This document shows positions 1-5,622 of a stretch of DNA of 5,622 nucleotides, one piece after another. Positions within the stretch are counted from its first letter, which is position 1. The number at the start of each line of letters is the position of its first letter. Location of the stretch: positions 1-5,622 of the forward strand of contig JAJXXG010001138.1 in assembly GCA_021781255.1 (NCBI GenBank), given 5' to 3'. The DNA comes from Acidobacteriota bacterium (GTDB lineage: Bacteria; Acidobacteriota; Terriglobia; Terriglobales; Acidobacteriaceae). A program made the position numbers and the translations under genes. Below the pieces are notes generated by a model. It was given only the letters and a program-made list of their open reading frames with translations, searched no databases and had not been told where the DNA came from.

Positions 1-412
1 TGAAAATTGCCGCGCCGCTGTTCGCCACATCGACGACATTGCGGGTTGCAAGGTAGAGGCCGTGCTCAATTGCAGTGGCGGCGAGCAGGGTATCGATGAC
101 CGAGGGCGAGTGCCGGGTGAGACGCTTCACTTCTCCACTTATTGCGCCCCAGCGAAGCACGATCTGATCAGAAACCGAAAGAAGCCGCCCAGAAAAGCGG
201 CTTTCGAGCGCCATCACAGCACGCTGCAAGCGCGGACGCTGCTTGTCGCCGATAGGCAAATGTTCGATGCCCTTCTGATACTCGGCGATGGTGAGAATGC
301 TGAGGAACAGCGCCTGCTCGGGCTGAGATTTGAACCACCTGGCAACTTTAGAATCGGGTCTGGCTCCGCTCATTTCTGAGATCACATTCGTATCGAGCAA
401 CCAGCCGTTCAC
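1..412 (-). CDS. vapC: VapC/FitB-like PIN-domain toxin ribonuclease (3' end cut by window edge)
   Basis: This is the toxin of a type II toxin-antitoxin pair, a PIN-domain Mg2+-dependent endoribonuclease that in this family cuts tRNA, rRNA or mRNA in the cytoplasm. I read 137 residues from a GTG start. The N-terminus has the family motif WLLDTNVISE with catalytic D7. E44 lies in LTIAEYQKGIE, D107 in SVIDTLLAATA, and D128 in LATRNVVDVANSG. These are the four acidic positions expected of a PIN active site, so it looks intact. The ending SGAAIF is close to the usual FitB-like C-terminus, so probably only a few residues are missing beyond the left edge. The GTG start overlaps the antitoxin stop codon (GTGA), which implies translational coupling and supports this start. 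The family call is secure; the RNA target cannot be read from sequence. Confidence 0.93.
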   Translation of the reverse strand, partial: MNGWLLDTNVISEMSGARPDSKVARWFKSQPEQALFLSILTIAEYQKGIEHLPIGDKQRPRLQRAVMALESRFSGRLLSVSDQIVLRWGAISGEVKRLTRHSPSVIDTLLAATAIEHGLYLATRNVVDVANSGAAIF

Positions 413-663
413 AGGTCGATATCCCTTCCTCGGTCGATCTCACGGTCAATGTTCAGAGCAGCTAGGCCAAGGCTCCTGAGAAAGCGGGCAAGAGGCAATT
501 CGCCCTTCTGTTTTTTGGGCAGAAGACGCTTGTACTCTTCAGGAGTCACAATCACCGCAGCTTCGCGGCCTCGGATCGTCACCAGTTGCGGCCCTGCAGT
601 TCCGGCCAGCCGCACCACTTCGCTCAGCCGTGCTTTGGCATCTTCGAGCTTCCACCGTTCCAT
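409..663 (-). CDS. Phd/YefM-type (VapB-like) antitoxin
   Basis: This is the antitoxin partner of the downstream PIN toxin. It should bind and block the toxin and, with it, repress the operon promoter. From the ATG at 663 the product has 84 residues, a normal length for prevent-host-death-type antitoxins. The N-terminal half carries the Phd-fold signature: WKLEDAKARLSEVVRLA, then VTIRGREAAVIVTPEEYKRLL. The C-terminal tail, LARFLRSLGLAALNIDREIDRGRDIDL in two adjoining stretches, is the charged toxin-binding region seen in partners of FitB-like toxins. The frame stays open to another ATG at 726, which would add 21 residues unlike the family. That upstream ATG has a GGAG seven bases before it, whereas the one at 663 has no clear Shine-Dalgarno. 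I still prefer 663 because of the Phd alignment and because the likely -10 box covers the 726 codon. Function is secure, the start less so. Confidence 0.88.
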   Translation of the reverse strand: MERWKLEDAKARLSEVVRLAGTAGPQLVTIRGREAAVIVTPEEYKRLLPKKQKGELPLARFLRSLGLAALNIDREIDRGRDIDL

Positions 664-724
664 GCTGGTGATCGCCGGGGCGGATGCGCCTGGGCGTTTT
701 GTATGTCGCGCCAAAGAGGACGGC

Positions 725-753
725 ATTATACGGCTCCATAAAAGAACTGACTA
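725..753 (-). promoter_or_regulatory. Predicted sigma70-like promoter of the toxin-antitoxin operon
   Basis: On the minus strand a perfect TATAAT (730 down to 725) is preceded, after exactly 17 bases, by TAGTCA (753 down to 748), which matches four of six bases of TTGACA. Transcription would begin near 718, leaving roughly 55 bases of leader before the antitoxin ATG at 663. A direct repeat of GTCAG, with an 8-base period, sits at and just upstream of the -35 box (747-751 and 755-759). It could be part of an operator for antitoxin autoregulation, but it is short. Confidence 0.5.
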
Positions 754-913
754 TCTGACCAGATTCTACACGAATCCAGAATTTCGACTGTCGTCAATTT
801 TGTAGCTGTCAAAGCACAAGCGATCCGCAAAGATCAACAGAGGCAGATTGATATGCGCCATACTGTTCAATCGAAGTCAGGTATTTCTTCCACATTTCAA
901 CAGGCTTTAATAA

Positions 914-999
914 ATCGCTTGACCTGCTTTGGGAGCAGAGGGCTAAGGGATCGAACCCCTCCGCCCCGACCATCGTAAACCATAGATATTTCAAGCGAT
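914..999. repeat. 9-bp inverted repeat bracketing the tRNA-Pro fragment
   Basis: ATCGCTTGA at 914-922 and its exact reverse complement TCAAGCGAT at 991-999 lie on either side of the tRNA 3' half, 68 bases apart. The left arm ends exactly where the anticodon stem begins. If transcribed, the arms could close a large stem-loop holding the partial tRNA. The arms could also be protein-binding sites. They are too far apart to be the paired core sites of a tyrosine recombinase, and chance is possible. Confidence 0.45.
921..972 (+). pseudogene. 3' half of a tRNA-Pro(UGG) gene; probable att-site remnant
   Basis: The sequence reads as tRNA from the anticodon arm to CCA. The anticodon stem is CCTGC/GCAGA (923-927, 935-939; outer pair mismatched) around loop TTTGGGA, giving anticodon TGG at 930-932. 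A five-base variable region follows. The T arm has stem AAGGG/CCCTC and loop ATCGAAC; the usual T54 is A and the outer stem pair is mismatched. Then come the acceptor strand CGCCCCG, discriminator A and encoded CCA (970-972). The partner acceptor strand (CGGGGCG) and any D arm are absent upstream, so this is not a working tRNA. A lone 3' half is what tyrosine-recombinase elements leave at their far end after inserting into a tRNA gene. The accumulated mismatches suggest an old copy. Seen directly: the fold and the truncation. Inferred: the att role. Confidence 0.75.
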
Positions 1000-1146
1000 A
1001 CAGCCGCCTCCCGCCACGCATCTGCTTTTTTGCCACTACATGGGTGTCAGGTATCGATAATTTTGTTGCGGTCGGTGCCTTCAGGCATTCCTTCCGAAGC
1101 ATAAGAACCCTTTTCGTTAGTGTGGTGTCTCTAAAGTTCGCAACCT

Positions 1147-1178
1147 CAACGCACTGTCATCCTGCGTCTAGTGCGTTG
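1147..1178 (-). terminator. Hairpin overlapping the GH43 stop codon, possible weak terminator
   Basis: CAACGCACT at 1147-1155 and AGTGCGTTG at 1170-1178 form a perfect 9-bp stem with a 14-base loop. On the minus strand the stem begins in the last codons of the GH43 gene and includes part of its TAG stop. No U-rich run follows, so it is not a classical intrinsic terminator. It may instead pause polymerase or protect the 3' end of the operon mRNA. It is the only such structure I see at the end of this operon. Confidence 0.4.
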
Positions 1179-2196
1179 CCGTCTCGACCGCCCATTGGCC
1201 CGTTTTTGCGTTGAATTTCCATGGCTGGGGCTGCGGCAGGTGCATTGAGCCCTGGCCCATTTCGATCGGGACCCAAAGGTAGCGAGAGTCCCAAAGCTGC
1301 TTTGGACGCCACTGGTCGCCCATGAAAATGACGGCTATTGCTTTTGAGCCGCTGACCTTCAAAATCATTGTCGACTGCGAGCCGTAGTTGTTGGCCTCAG
1401 GTGGAGCAAGGTCGCGAAAGTCACTCCACGGGCCCGTAAGCGTTGATGCAGTCGCATAGACGTTGGGATTCGGACGCCACCCTGTCATATGCGATCCCAC
1501 CACATAGTAAAGACCTCCATAGTGGACGAACGCGCCGCCCTCAAGTGGCATCCGAATAAAACATGTCTTCTCAACGCTCATGTAATCACCAACCAGGCGG
1601 GCGATGAAAAAACCATGGGTCGGTCGCGACTCAAAAATCAGGTACGCCGAACCGTCGTCATCAACAAACTGGCCGATGTCGCGGCTCTCCTCGCCCAGGG
1701 GCCTGAAGCTTTTTACGTATGTGTATGGCCCGTCGATGTGATCACTGATGGCCACCATCACTCGCGCGAATTTATAGCGTGCGTCGTCAAGATGCGCGTA
1801 CATGACGAACTTCTTTGTTTGCAAATTGACAAACACCTTTGGCCTCTCCAGCACCCAGTTCGGGCCGAGGTGTTCAGGATCGGCAAGGGCGAGCACACGG
1901 CCACGGGATTTCCAGTGGACGAGATCGCGCGAAGAATAGCAGGCAACGTACCGCTTTTCGCGGTCGTTCGACGGAGTTCGATCTTCGCCAAACCAGTAGT
2001 ACGTGCCTTTCCATGCCGTAATACCGCCGCCGTGCGCCTGGATGCGCTGCCCGTGGTTGTCGAACCATGGATCCCCGGGCCTGATCACGCCTGCGGCCGC
2101 GAGCAAGTTTCCCGCGGCCAGAAACAGTACGGCAAAAGTCATCCTTTGCAAGAGTCTCTTCGGCAATTTTTCATCCCGATGAATCACCTTCCACAT
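1168..2196 (-). CDS. Secreted GH43 enzyme, exo-beta-1,3-galactanase-like
   Basis: Likely an exported GH43 five-bladed beta-propeller glycosidase of the exo-beta-1,3-galactanase type (GH43_24/34-like), which trims galactose from the beta-1,3-galactan core of type II arabinogalactans. The 342 residues start with a long charged n-region and a Sec-type hydrophobic segment (about 19-36, MTFAVLFLAAGNLLAAAG). Family motifs follow in order: IQAHGGGITAWKGTYYWFGE (52-71), LERPKVF with E117, SRDIGQFVDDDGSAYLIFE with D173, PLEGGAFVHYGGLYYVVGS with E219, the likely acid, TGWRPNPN, then NNYGSQSTMI with Q274 and FMGDQWRPKQLWDSRYLW. The usual GH43 N-terminal catalytic Asp is absent, as in galactanases of this branch where a Gln is thought to act as base. 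The start at 2196 is backed by a strong Shine-Dalgarno. It is the second gene of an operon, 19 bases behind the GH31 gene. Fold is secure; substrate is inferred. Confidence 0.85.
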   Translation of the reverse strand: MWKVIHRDEKLPKRLLQRMTFAVLFLAAGNLLAAAGVIRPGDPWFDNHGQRIQAHGGGITAWKGTYYWFGEDRTPSNDREKRYVACYSSRDLVHWKSRGRVLALADPEHLGPNWVLERPKVFVNLQTKKFVMYAHLDDARYKFARVMVAISDHIDGPYTYVKSFRPLGEESRDIGQFVDDDGSAYLIFESRPTHGFFIARLVGDYMSVEKTCFIRMPLEGGAFVHYGGLYYVVGSHMTGWRPNPNVYATASTLTGPWSDFRDLAPPEANNYGSQSTMILKVSGSKAIAVIFMGDQWRPKQLWDSRYLWVPIEMGQGSMHLPQPQPWKFNAKTGQWAVETATH

Positions 2197-2202
2197 TGCC
2201 TG

Positions 2203-2209
2203 CTCACCT
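2203..2209 (-). promoter_or_regulatory. Strong Shine-Dalgarno of the GH43 gene
   Basis: GAGGTGA on the minus strand lies six bases upstream of the ATG at 2196. It is a near-ideal match to the 16S rRNA 3' end. It lies in the short gap after the GH31 TAA stop and fixes the GH43 start at 2196 rather than at the internal ATG (Met19, 2142). Confidence 0.75.
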
Positions 2210-2215
2210 CATTTG

Positions 2216-4372
2216 TTACCTTTGCGACGCTCCAATCCTCTGCCACGCATACACGTGATAGTCGGCAGAACCCTCCGCAATTCCCTTCCCTTTACTCCAG
2301 GAAAGACGCAGTGTCTGCCTTCCGCATGCCAGTGTAAATGGCATCGAGCCGTCTCCATAGACGCGCGCAGTCACGCGCCGCGTCTCCGGCGCGCCAGCAA
2401 AGAGTCCGACATCGGACCACGGCACAATGCTGCCGCCTTTCACATAGACGGGAATTTTTTCAGCCGACCCGGATACTGTGAGCTCCGTGCCACCGTTCAA
2501 CGCCTCTCCGGTCCAGAAATCATGCCAATCGCCTTCAGGAAGTACGACCTTTCGTGACGGCTCTCCGGCAAAAAGCGGCGCCACCATCATGCGGTCGCCC
2601 ATCATATATTGATCGTCGACGGTATAGAGCCGCTTGTCGCCGGGCGCATCGAGCACCAGCGCACGGAAGGGCGGCGTTCCGTCTTCCGCGTACCGCTGAA
2701 ATGCAGTCTGCAAGTACGGCGCCATCTGCATGCGCCAGCCGATGATCTCGCGGCAACGCGCTTCCAGCCCTTGCCATCCGTCCAGCAGTTGATCGGCATT
2801 GTTCAGCTTGCGGTTGAGTTGCTTCCACGGCGGATTCTTGATGTACCAGCCGTTGACCATGGCCAGCGGGGAAAACACCACACTCTGCAAGCGGCGAATC
2901 AGATCTTCTTCGCTCACCGCGTCACGTACCTCAGGGCACCACAGCAATCCGCTGAAGCCCGAGTTCACCAGCGCGCGGATGTAATCGCGATGGTTATACA
3001 GGTCGCTGTAAAGTACGAAGGGATATGGCGTAGCCAGCGCGCCGCTGGAGCGGACGAGATTGTAGGTGGCCTGGCCGCGCTTGCGGAATGCGTTCCAGAT
3101 CGCCATCTGGTAGCGAAGGCCGAAGAGCGAATGCATCTGCTCGCCATCGGCGCCCGAAGGAAATGTGCTGCACTCCGGAAACGACCAGCCGCCGGTGAAA
3201 TCGGAGTTATCGCACTCGTCGAGCTTGAACCCGCTTACGCCGGCATCGATAAAGGTCTTGCCGTGATATTCGCTGAACGCAGCGCGCGCAGGCTCACCGG
3301 CAAAATCGGGCACCAACCCACCCCATACTCCGAAATTGCCGGACTGCGGCTCGATCGCGGGAAACAGCGGCGATGCGGGATGCGTGAATGCGTGCTCCCA
3401 CAAGTTCACTTTGTAATGCATCGCTCCGGCGGTGCGTACAAAGCTCGCCGGATCGGGAAAGCGGTCCGTGTTCCAAACGAACGTGCACGAGTACGCATGG
3501 GTCTGCCATCCGGGCTCAAGCCCGAGCACGTCGCAGGGAATGTTGCGGTTGCGAAATTCCTGCGCCAGCGCCATTGCGGTCTGCTGGGTGGCACGAGCGT
3601 CCATGCGATACCAGAAGCCAAGACCCCAATCGGGAGGGACCGGTCCGCCGCCCGAGAACACGTTGTAGCGCCGCACCGCGTCAATCGTCTTCGGGCCGCC
3701 AAACAGGTACACATCCACGCCCGCTGCATGCGGCACCTCCACGACCACCTGGCCCGCGTCGCTATCTTGAAGATTGTGCGTGTAATTGGGATCGGGATTA
3801 ACATTCTCTGCGCTTTCGACCGCGTGGACCGGCTTCGGCCGCGCATCGCCAAAGTAGAAGCTCGCGTACCTCGCCGTGTCGATCAGCACCCCGATGCCTT
3901 CTGTAGTCACATAAAAGGGAACCGGCGCATGGGAATCGCCCGTGTCTAACTTCGGATCGGCGTTCACCCGCGCAACCTTCTTCTTGCCGCGCTGGTCGAA
4001 CGATAGAAATTGCAGGCCCAATCCGTAGATGTGTTCATTGGGACGCAGCGGCAACTGAACCGTAAAACCACGCACGGTACGCTGGCCGCGAATCGCAGGC
4101 AGTGGGGCAGCATCGACCTGGGGCAGCTTTGCGAACGCCTCCGTTTGCGGAGGCACCAGACGCTTCGACACCGGCGTTAAACGCTCCGGCGTACCCAGCC
4201 GCGCTCGCCATACGCCAGGGAACACTTGTGTCCAAGCCAGCTCCTGGGAAGATCCTTCTGCATTCGGAGACGATTGTTCAAGCATCGCGCTCTCGGCGCT
4301 TAGCAGGCCCGAGAACCCTGCCGCGGTTCCGGCCGCGAGTCCCTTCGCGATAGCACGTCGCGTCAACTTCAT
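2216..4372 (-). CDS. Exported GH31 alpha-glycosidase with Tat-type signal, substrate uncertain
   Basis: A retaining alpha-glycosidase of family GH31 (alpha-glucosidase, alpha-xylosidase or alpha-galactosidase activities are known there). The 718 residues open with a twin-arginine-like signal, LTRRAIAKGLAAGTAAGFSGLLSAESA (3-29, in adjoining stretches). An N-terminal beta-sandwich (about 45-240) follows, then the TIM barrel beginning at PVPPDWGLGFWYRMD (245-259). LEPGWQ, FVWNTDRFPDP and KVNLWEH are typical GH31 strands. The predicted nucleophile is D385 in GFKLDECD and the acid/base D457 in FVLYSDLYNHRDY, followed by NSGFSGLLWCPEVRD. C-terminal beta domains contain GDRMMVAPL (592-600) and PVYVKGGSIVPW. 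The nucleophile loop (ECDNSDFTGGW) is not the standard DMNE or TDFGE form; it points to a less common GH31 subgroup. Purine-rich AAGGGGG lies seven bases before the ATG. A terminator upstream separates it from the receptor gene, so it should have its own promoter at about 4385-4437, where I see no convincing boxes. Family secure. Confidence 0.92.
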   Translation of the reverse strand: MKLTRRAIAKGLAAGTAAGFSGLLSAESAMLEQSSPNAEGSSQELAWTQVFPGVWRARLGTPERLTPVSKRLVPPQTEAFAKLPQVDAAPLPAIRGQRTVRGFTVQLPLRPNEHIYGLGLQFLSFDQRGKKKVARVNADPKLDTGDSHAPVPFYVTTEGIGVLIDTARYASFYFGDARPKPVHAVESAENVNPDPNYTHNLQDSDAGQVVVEVPHAAGVDVYLFGGPKTIDAVRRYNVFSGGGPVPPDWGLGFWYRMDARATQQTAMALAQEFRNRNIPCDVLGLEPGWQTHAYSCTFVWNTDRFPDPASFVRTAGAMHYKVNLWEHAFTHPASPLFPAIEPQSGNFGVWGGLVPDFAGEPARAAFSEYHGKTFIDAGVSGFKLDECDNSDFTGGWSFPECSTFPSGADGEQMHSLFGLRYQMAIWNAFRKRGQATYNLVRSSGALATPYPFVLYSDLYNHRDYIRALVNSGFSGLLWCPEVRDAVSEEDLIRRLQSVVFSPLAMVNGWYIKNPPWKQLNRKLNNADQLLDGWQGLEARCREIIGWRMQMAPYLQTAFQRYAEDGTPPFRALVLDAPGDKRLYTVDDQYMMGDRMMVAPLFAGEPSRKVVLPEGDWHDFWTGEALNGGTELTVSGSAEKIPVYVKGGSIVPWSDVGLFAGAPETRRVTARVYGDGSMPFTLACGRQTLRLSWSKGKGIAEGSADYHVYAWQRIGASQR

Positions 4373-4437
4373 TGCATTTCCCCCTTCGCCGATTTGCAGG
4401 CTGGCGACGAATTCATGTTACTTGCACCCGCTACGCT

Positions 4438-4484
4438 GAAACAAAAGCCGCGGGCCGGCGACTCAAGAAGCTCCGGCCCGCGGC
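4438..4484 (-). terminator. Rho-independent terminator of the receptor gene
   Basis: GCCGCGGGCCGG at 4447-4458 and CCGGCCCGCGGC at 4473-4484 form a perfect, very GC-rich 12-bp stem with a 14-base loop. On the minus strand the stem is followed at once by CTTTTGTTTC-like U-rich sequence (4446 downward). It begins about 19 bases after the receptor stop codon. It should end receptor transcription and isolate it from the GH31-GH43 operon. Confidence 0.9.
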
Positions 4485-4502
4485 AGTTGTGGTGCGCCGT
4501 GG

Positions 4503-5622
4503 CTACCAGGTGAGGTGCCCGCTCAGCTGGATCTGGCGGTTATAGTAGTTTCCTCCGCCGGCGGTACCCATCTGATAGGTGCCGAAGTTCTGATCTCCAA
4601 CACTTGTGTCGTAGCCCGAGGAGTTTTGAATCACGTGGTTCATCACATTGAACGCATCCATCCGCAACTGAAAGACCAGGCTGTCGTGGATTTTAAAGTT
4701 CTTGCTGACGTTGGCGTCATCGTCCACAATGTGCTGAAGGCGTATACCGGAATATACGATGTTGGGTGTCACACTGTAGCCGCCCAGCAATTGGATAAAG
4801 TTTGCCGCCTGGCACCCTGCGGCCACCGAATATGCCTCCAGGGTTACAACGCCAGAATTAGGATCGCGCGTACCCACGCACGGTTTGAATGCCTGAACGT
4901 AAGAGTTTGGCGAGGCGTATTTGCCGGCCCAGTATGGATTGGTTTGCCCCGGCCAGAACCGTTTGCGCGGCAGGATGTATCCATTGTTGGCGGTGCGATT
5001 GATTTCGTATCCTCCTATATTGAACGGAAATCCGGACTGAAAAGTGAAGATTGACGCAGTCTGCCAGCCGCCCACCAGGAAATCAACGTAGCGATTCATA
5101 TGAGGAAAGAAACCGCGGCCGCGGGCAAACGGCAGTAAATAGATGCCTGAGATTGTGACCCGGTGCGGGTTATCTGTGCCCGCGATCGTTCGCGACGCGA
5201 CACGGTTGATCGTATCGACGTATCCGCTGGCAGACATCGCTTTCGAATAGGTGTATGTGCCGTGGAGCGTCAGGCCAAAGGACGTCCGATGATCGTACGT
5301 CACTTCAAGGCCGTTGTACCAGTATTTGCCGCCGGTCAGATTGCTCTCGGCCACGCCAGTGAAGATAGGATATGGGCGCGTGAAGTTGATGCGCTGGATT
5401 GTAGCCGCGTTGTAGTAGTTTCCCGAGGCCGAAAACGGCGCGAGTCCCTTGAATGGATTGGCAATGTAACCCACGGTTCCGGTGCTGGCGCCGCTGGTGC
5501 AGTTCAATTCCATGCCGCCACGCTCAGGATCGCAAGCAGCCTGCGCCGTGGCGCTGATGTTGTCGAGTTGGTCCGCGTATGTCGTGTCATACCCGCGAGC
5601 TGCGACGTAACTTACCTCCAAC
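4503..5622 (-). CDS. Oar-like TonB-dependent outer-membrane receptor, C-terminal part
   Basis: The last 373 or so codons of a large outer-membrane receptor; its start, N-terminal carboxypeptidase-regulatory-like domain and plug would lie beyond the right edge. Such proteins take up ligands, often oligosaccharides, using TonB energy. What is visible is the C-terminal half of the beta-barrel. It shows alternating strands with the family landmarks LEVSYVAARG (1-10), YNGLEVTYDHR (102-112), YSKAMSASG, GTDNPHRVTISGIYLLPFARGRG (148-170, in adjoining stretches), GGWQTASIFTFQSGFPFNIGG, DDDANVSKNF and FQLRMDAFNVMNHV (317-330), and a final strand NRQIQLSGHLTW. The terminal aromatic residue is the usual outer-membrane assembly signal. 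This style of receptor is abundant in Acidobacteriota. The TTG near the edge is an internal leucine, not a start. A terminator follows closely. The substrate is unknown; the downstream glycosidases suggest a plant or microbial glycan. Confidence 0.88.
   Translation of the reverse strand, partial: LEVSYVAARGYDTTYADQLDNISATAQAACDPERGGMELNCTSGASTGTVGYIANPFKGLAPFSASGNYYNAATIQRINFTRPYPIFTGVAESNLTGGKYWYNGLEVTYDHRTSFGLTLHGTYTYSKAMSASGYVDTINRVASRTIAGTDNPHRVTISGIYLLPFARGRGFFPHMNRYVDFLVGGWQTASIFTFQSGFPFNIGGYEINRTANNGYILPRKRFWPGQTNPYWAGKYASPNSYVQAFKPCVGTRDPNSGVVTLEAYSVAAGCQAANFIQLLGGYSVTPNIVYSGIRLQHIVDDDANVSKNFKIHDSLVFQLRMDAFNVMNHVIQNSSGYDTSVGDQNFGTYQMGTAGGGNYYNRQIQLSGHLTW

Larger units (their letters stand above)
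754..1146. other. Gene-poor stretch between toxin-antitoxin operon and glycosidase operon
   Basis: I find no credible protein gene here. The stretch contains the tRNA-Pro 3' fragment and its flanking inverted repeat, both listed separately. The only minus-strand reading frame of note (809-1102) runs antisense through the tRNA fragment. It produces the well-known spurious GAEGF...LCSQSR type of peptide that antisense tRNA-Pro gives in many genomes. A 9-base direct repeat, GTCAGGTAT, occurs at 876-884 and 1046-1054, one copy on each side of the tRNA fragment. The sequence immediately left of the fragment looks more AT-rich than the coding regions around it, in keeping with acquired or decayed DNA. 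Confidence 0.6.

Noticed and set aside
182..203. 7-bp hairpin AAGCCGC/GCGGCTT
   Set aside because: It lies inside the toxin coding sequence in codons for ordinary family residues, with no sign of a separate role.
763..797. Alternative antitoxin promoter with TTGACG (797-792) and TAGAAT (768-763) on the minus strand
   Set aside because: The spacer is 23 bases, too long for sigma70; the TATAAT promoter at 725-753 with 17-base spacing is better.
921..972. A complete, working tRNA gene
   Set aside because: No D arm or matching 5' acceptor strand exists in the 40 bases upstream, and two stems carry mismatches, so only a 3' half is present.
876..1054. Direct repeat GTCAGGTAT at 876-884 and 1046-1054 as a target-site duplication
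   Set aside because: Nothing between the copies resembles a transposon or its terminal repeats, and a 9-base match in this span may be chance.
809..1102. Minus-strand open frame of 97 codons
   Set aside because: It reads antisense through the tRNA-Pro fragment and yields the familiar spurious GAEGF/LCSQSR peptide. There is no recognisable domain and no clear ribosome binding site.
1489..2337. Plus-strand open frame of 282 codons
   Set aside because: It is antisense to the GH43 gene and the end of the GH31 gene, with a low-complexity, basic product and no family features.
2609..3949. Plus-strand open frame of 446 codons
   Set aside because: It lies entirely antisense to the GH31 gene. Its length follows from GC-rich codon bias and it shows no domain; the minus-strand frame has full family motifs.

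Overview
The window looks like chromosomal DNA of a GC-rich, Gram-negative soil bacterium, most likely an Acidobacteriota (Terriglobia type). The best evidence is the C-terminal part of an Oar-like TonB-dependent receptor of the large single-barrel type expanded in that group, next to secreted glycoside hydrolases. This placement is inferred from protein style; no rRNA or other marker is present. Every protein gene I accept lies on the minus strand.

Left part (1-about 750): a type II toxin-antitoxin operon. A Phd/YefM-type antitoxin is followed by a VapC/FitB-like PIN-domain ribonuclease. The two overlap in a GTGA stop/start, and a sigma70-like promoter lies just upstream. The toxin runs off the left edge but is almost complete.

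Middle (about 750-1167): no credible protein gene. On the plus strand, at about 921-972, it holds the 3' half of a tRNA-Pro(UGG) gene, from anticodon arm to CCA, with no 5' half. Such a 3' duplicate is the usual footprint of a tRNA-targeting integrative element. The orientation suggests the element, including the toxin-antitoxin pair, lay to the left and older chromosome lies to the right. A 9-bp inverted repeat brackets the fragment.

Right part (1168-5622): a carbohydrate-use locus transcribed right to left. First comes the receptor C-terminus (4503-5622), closed by a strong intrinsic terminator. Then comes a two-gene operon. It encodes a GH31 glycosidase with a twin-arginine-type signal (2216-4372) and, 19 bases later behind a strong Shine-Dalgarno, a GH43 enzyme resembling exo-beta-1,3-galactanases (1168-2196). 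A perfect 9-bp hairpin overlaps the last stop codon. Taken together, the receptor may import oligosaccharides that the two exported enzymes trim in the periplasm or outside the cell. An arabinogalactan-like glycan is the best guess from the GH43 type, but the GH31 specificity cannot be read from sequence alone.
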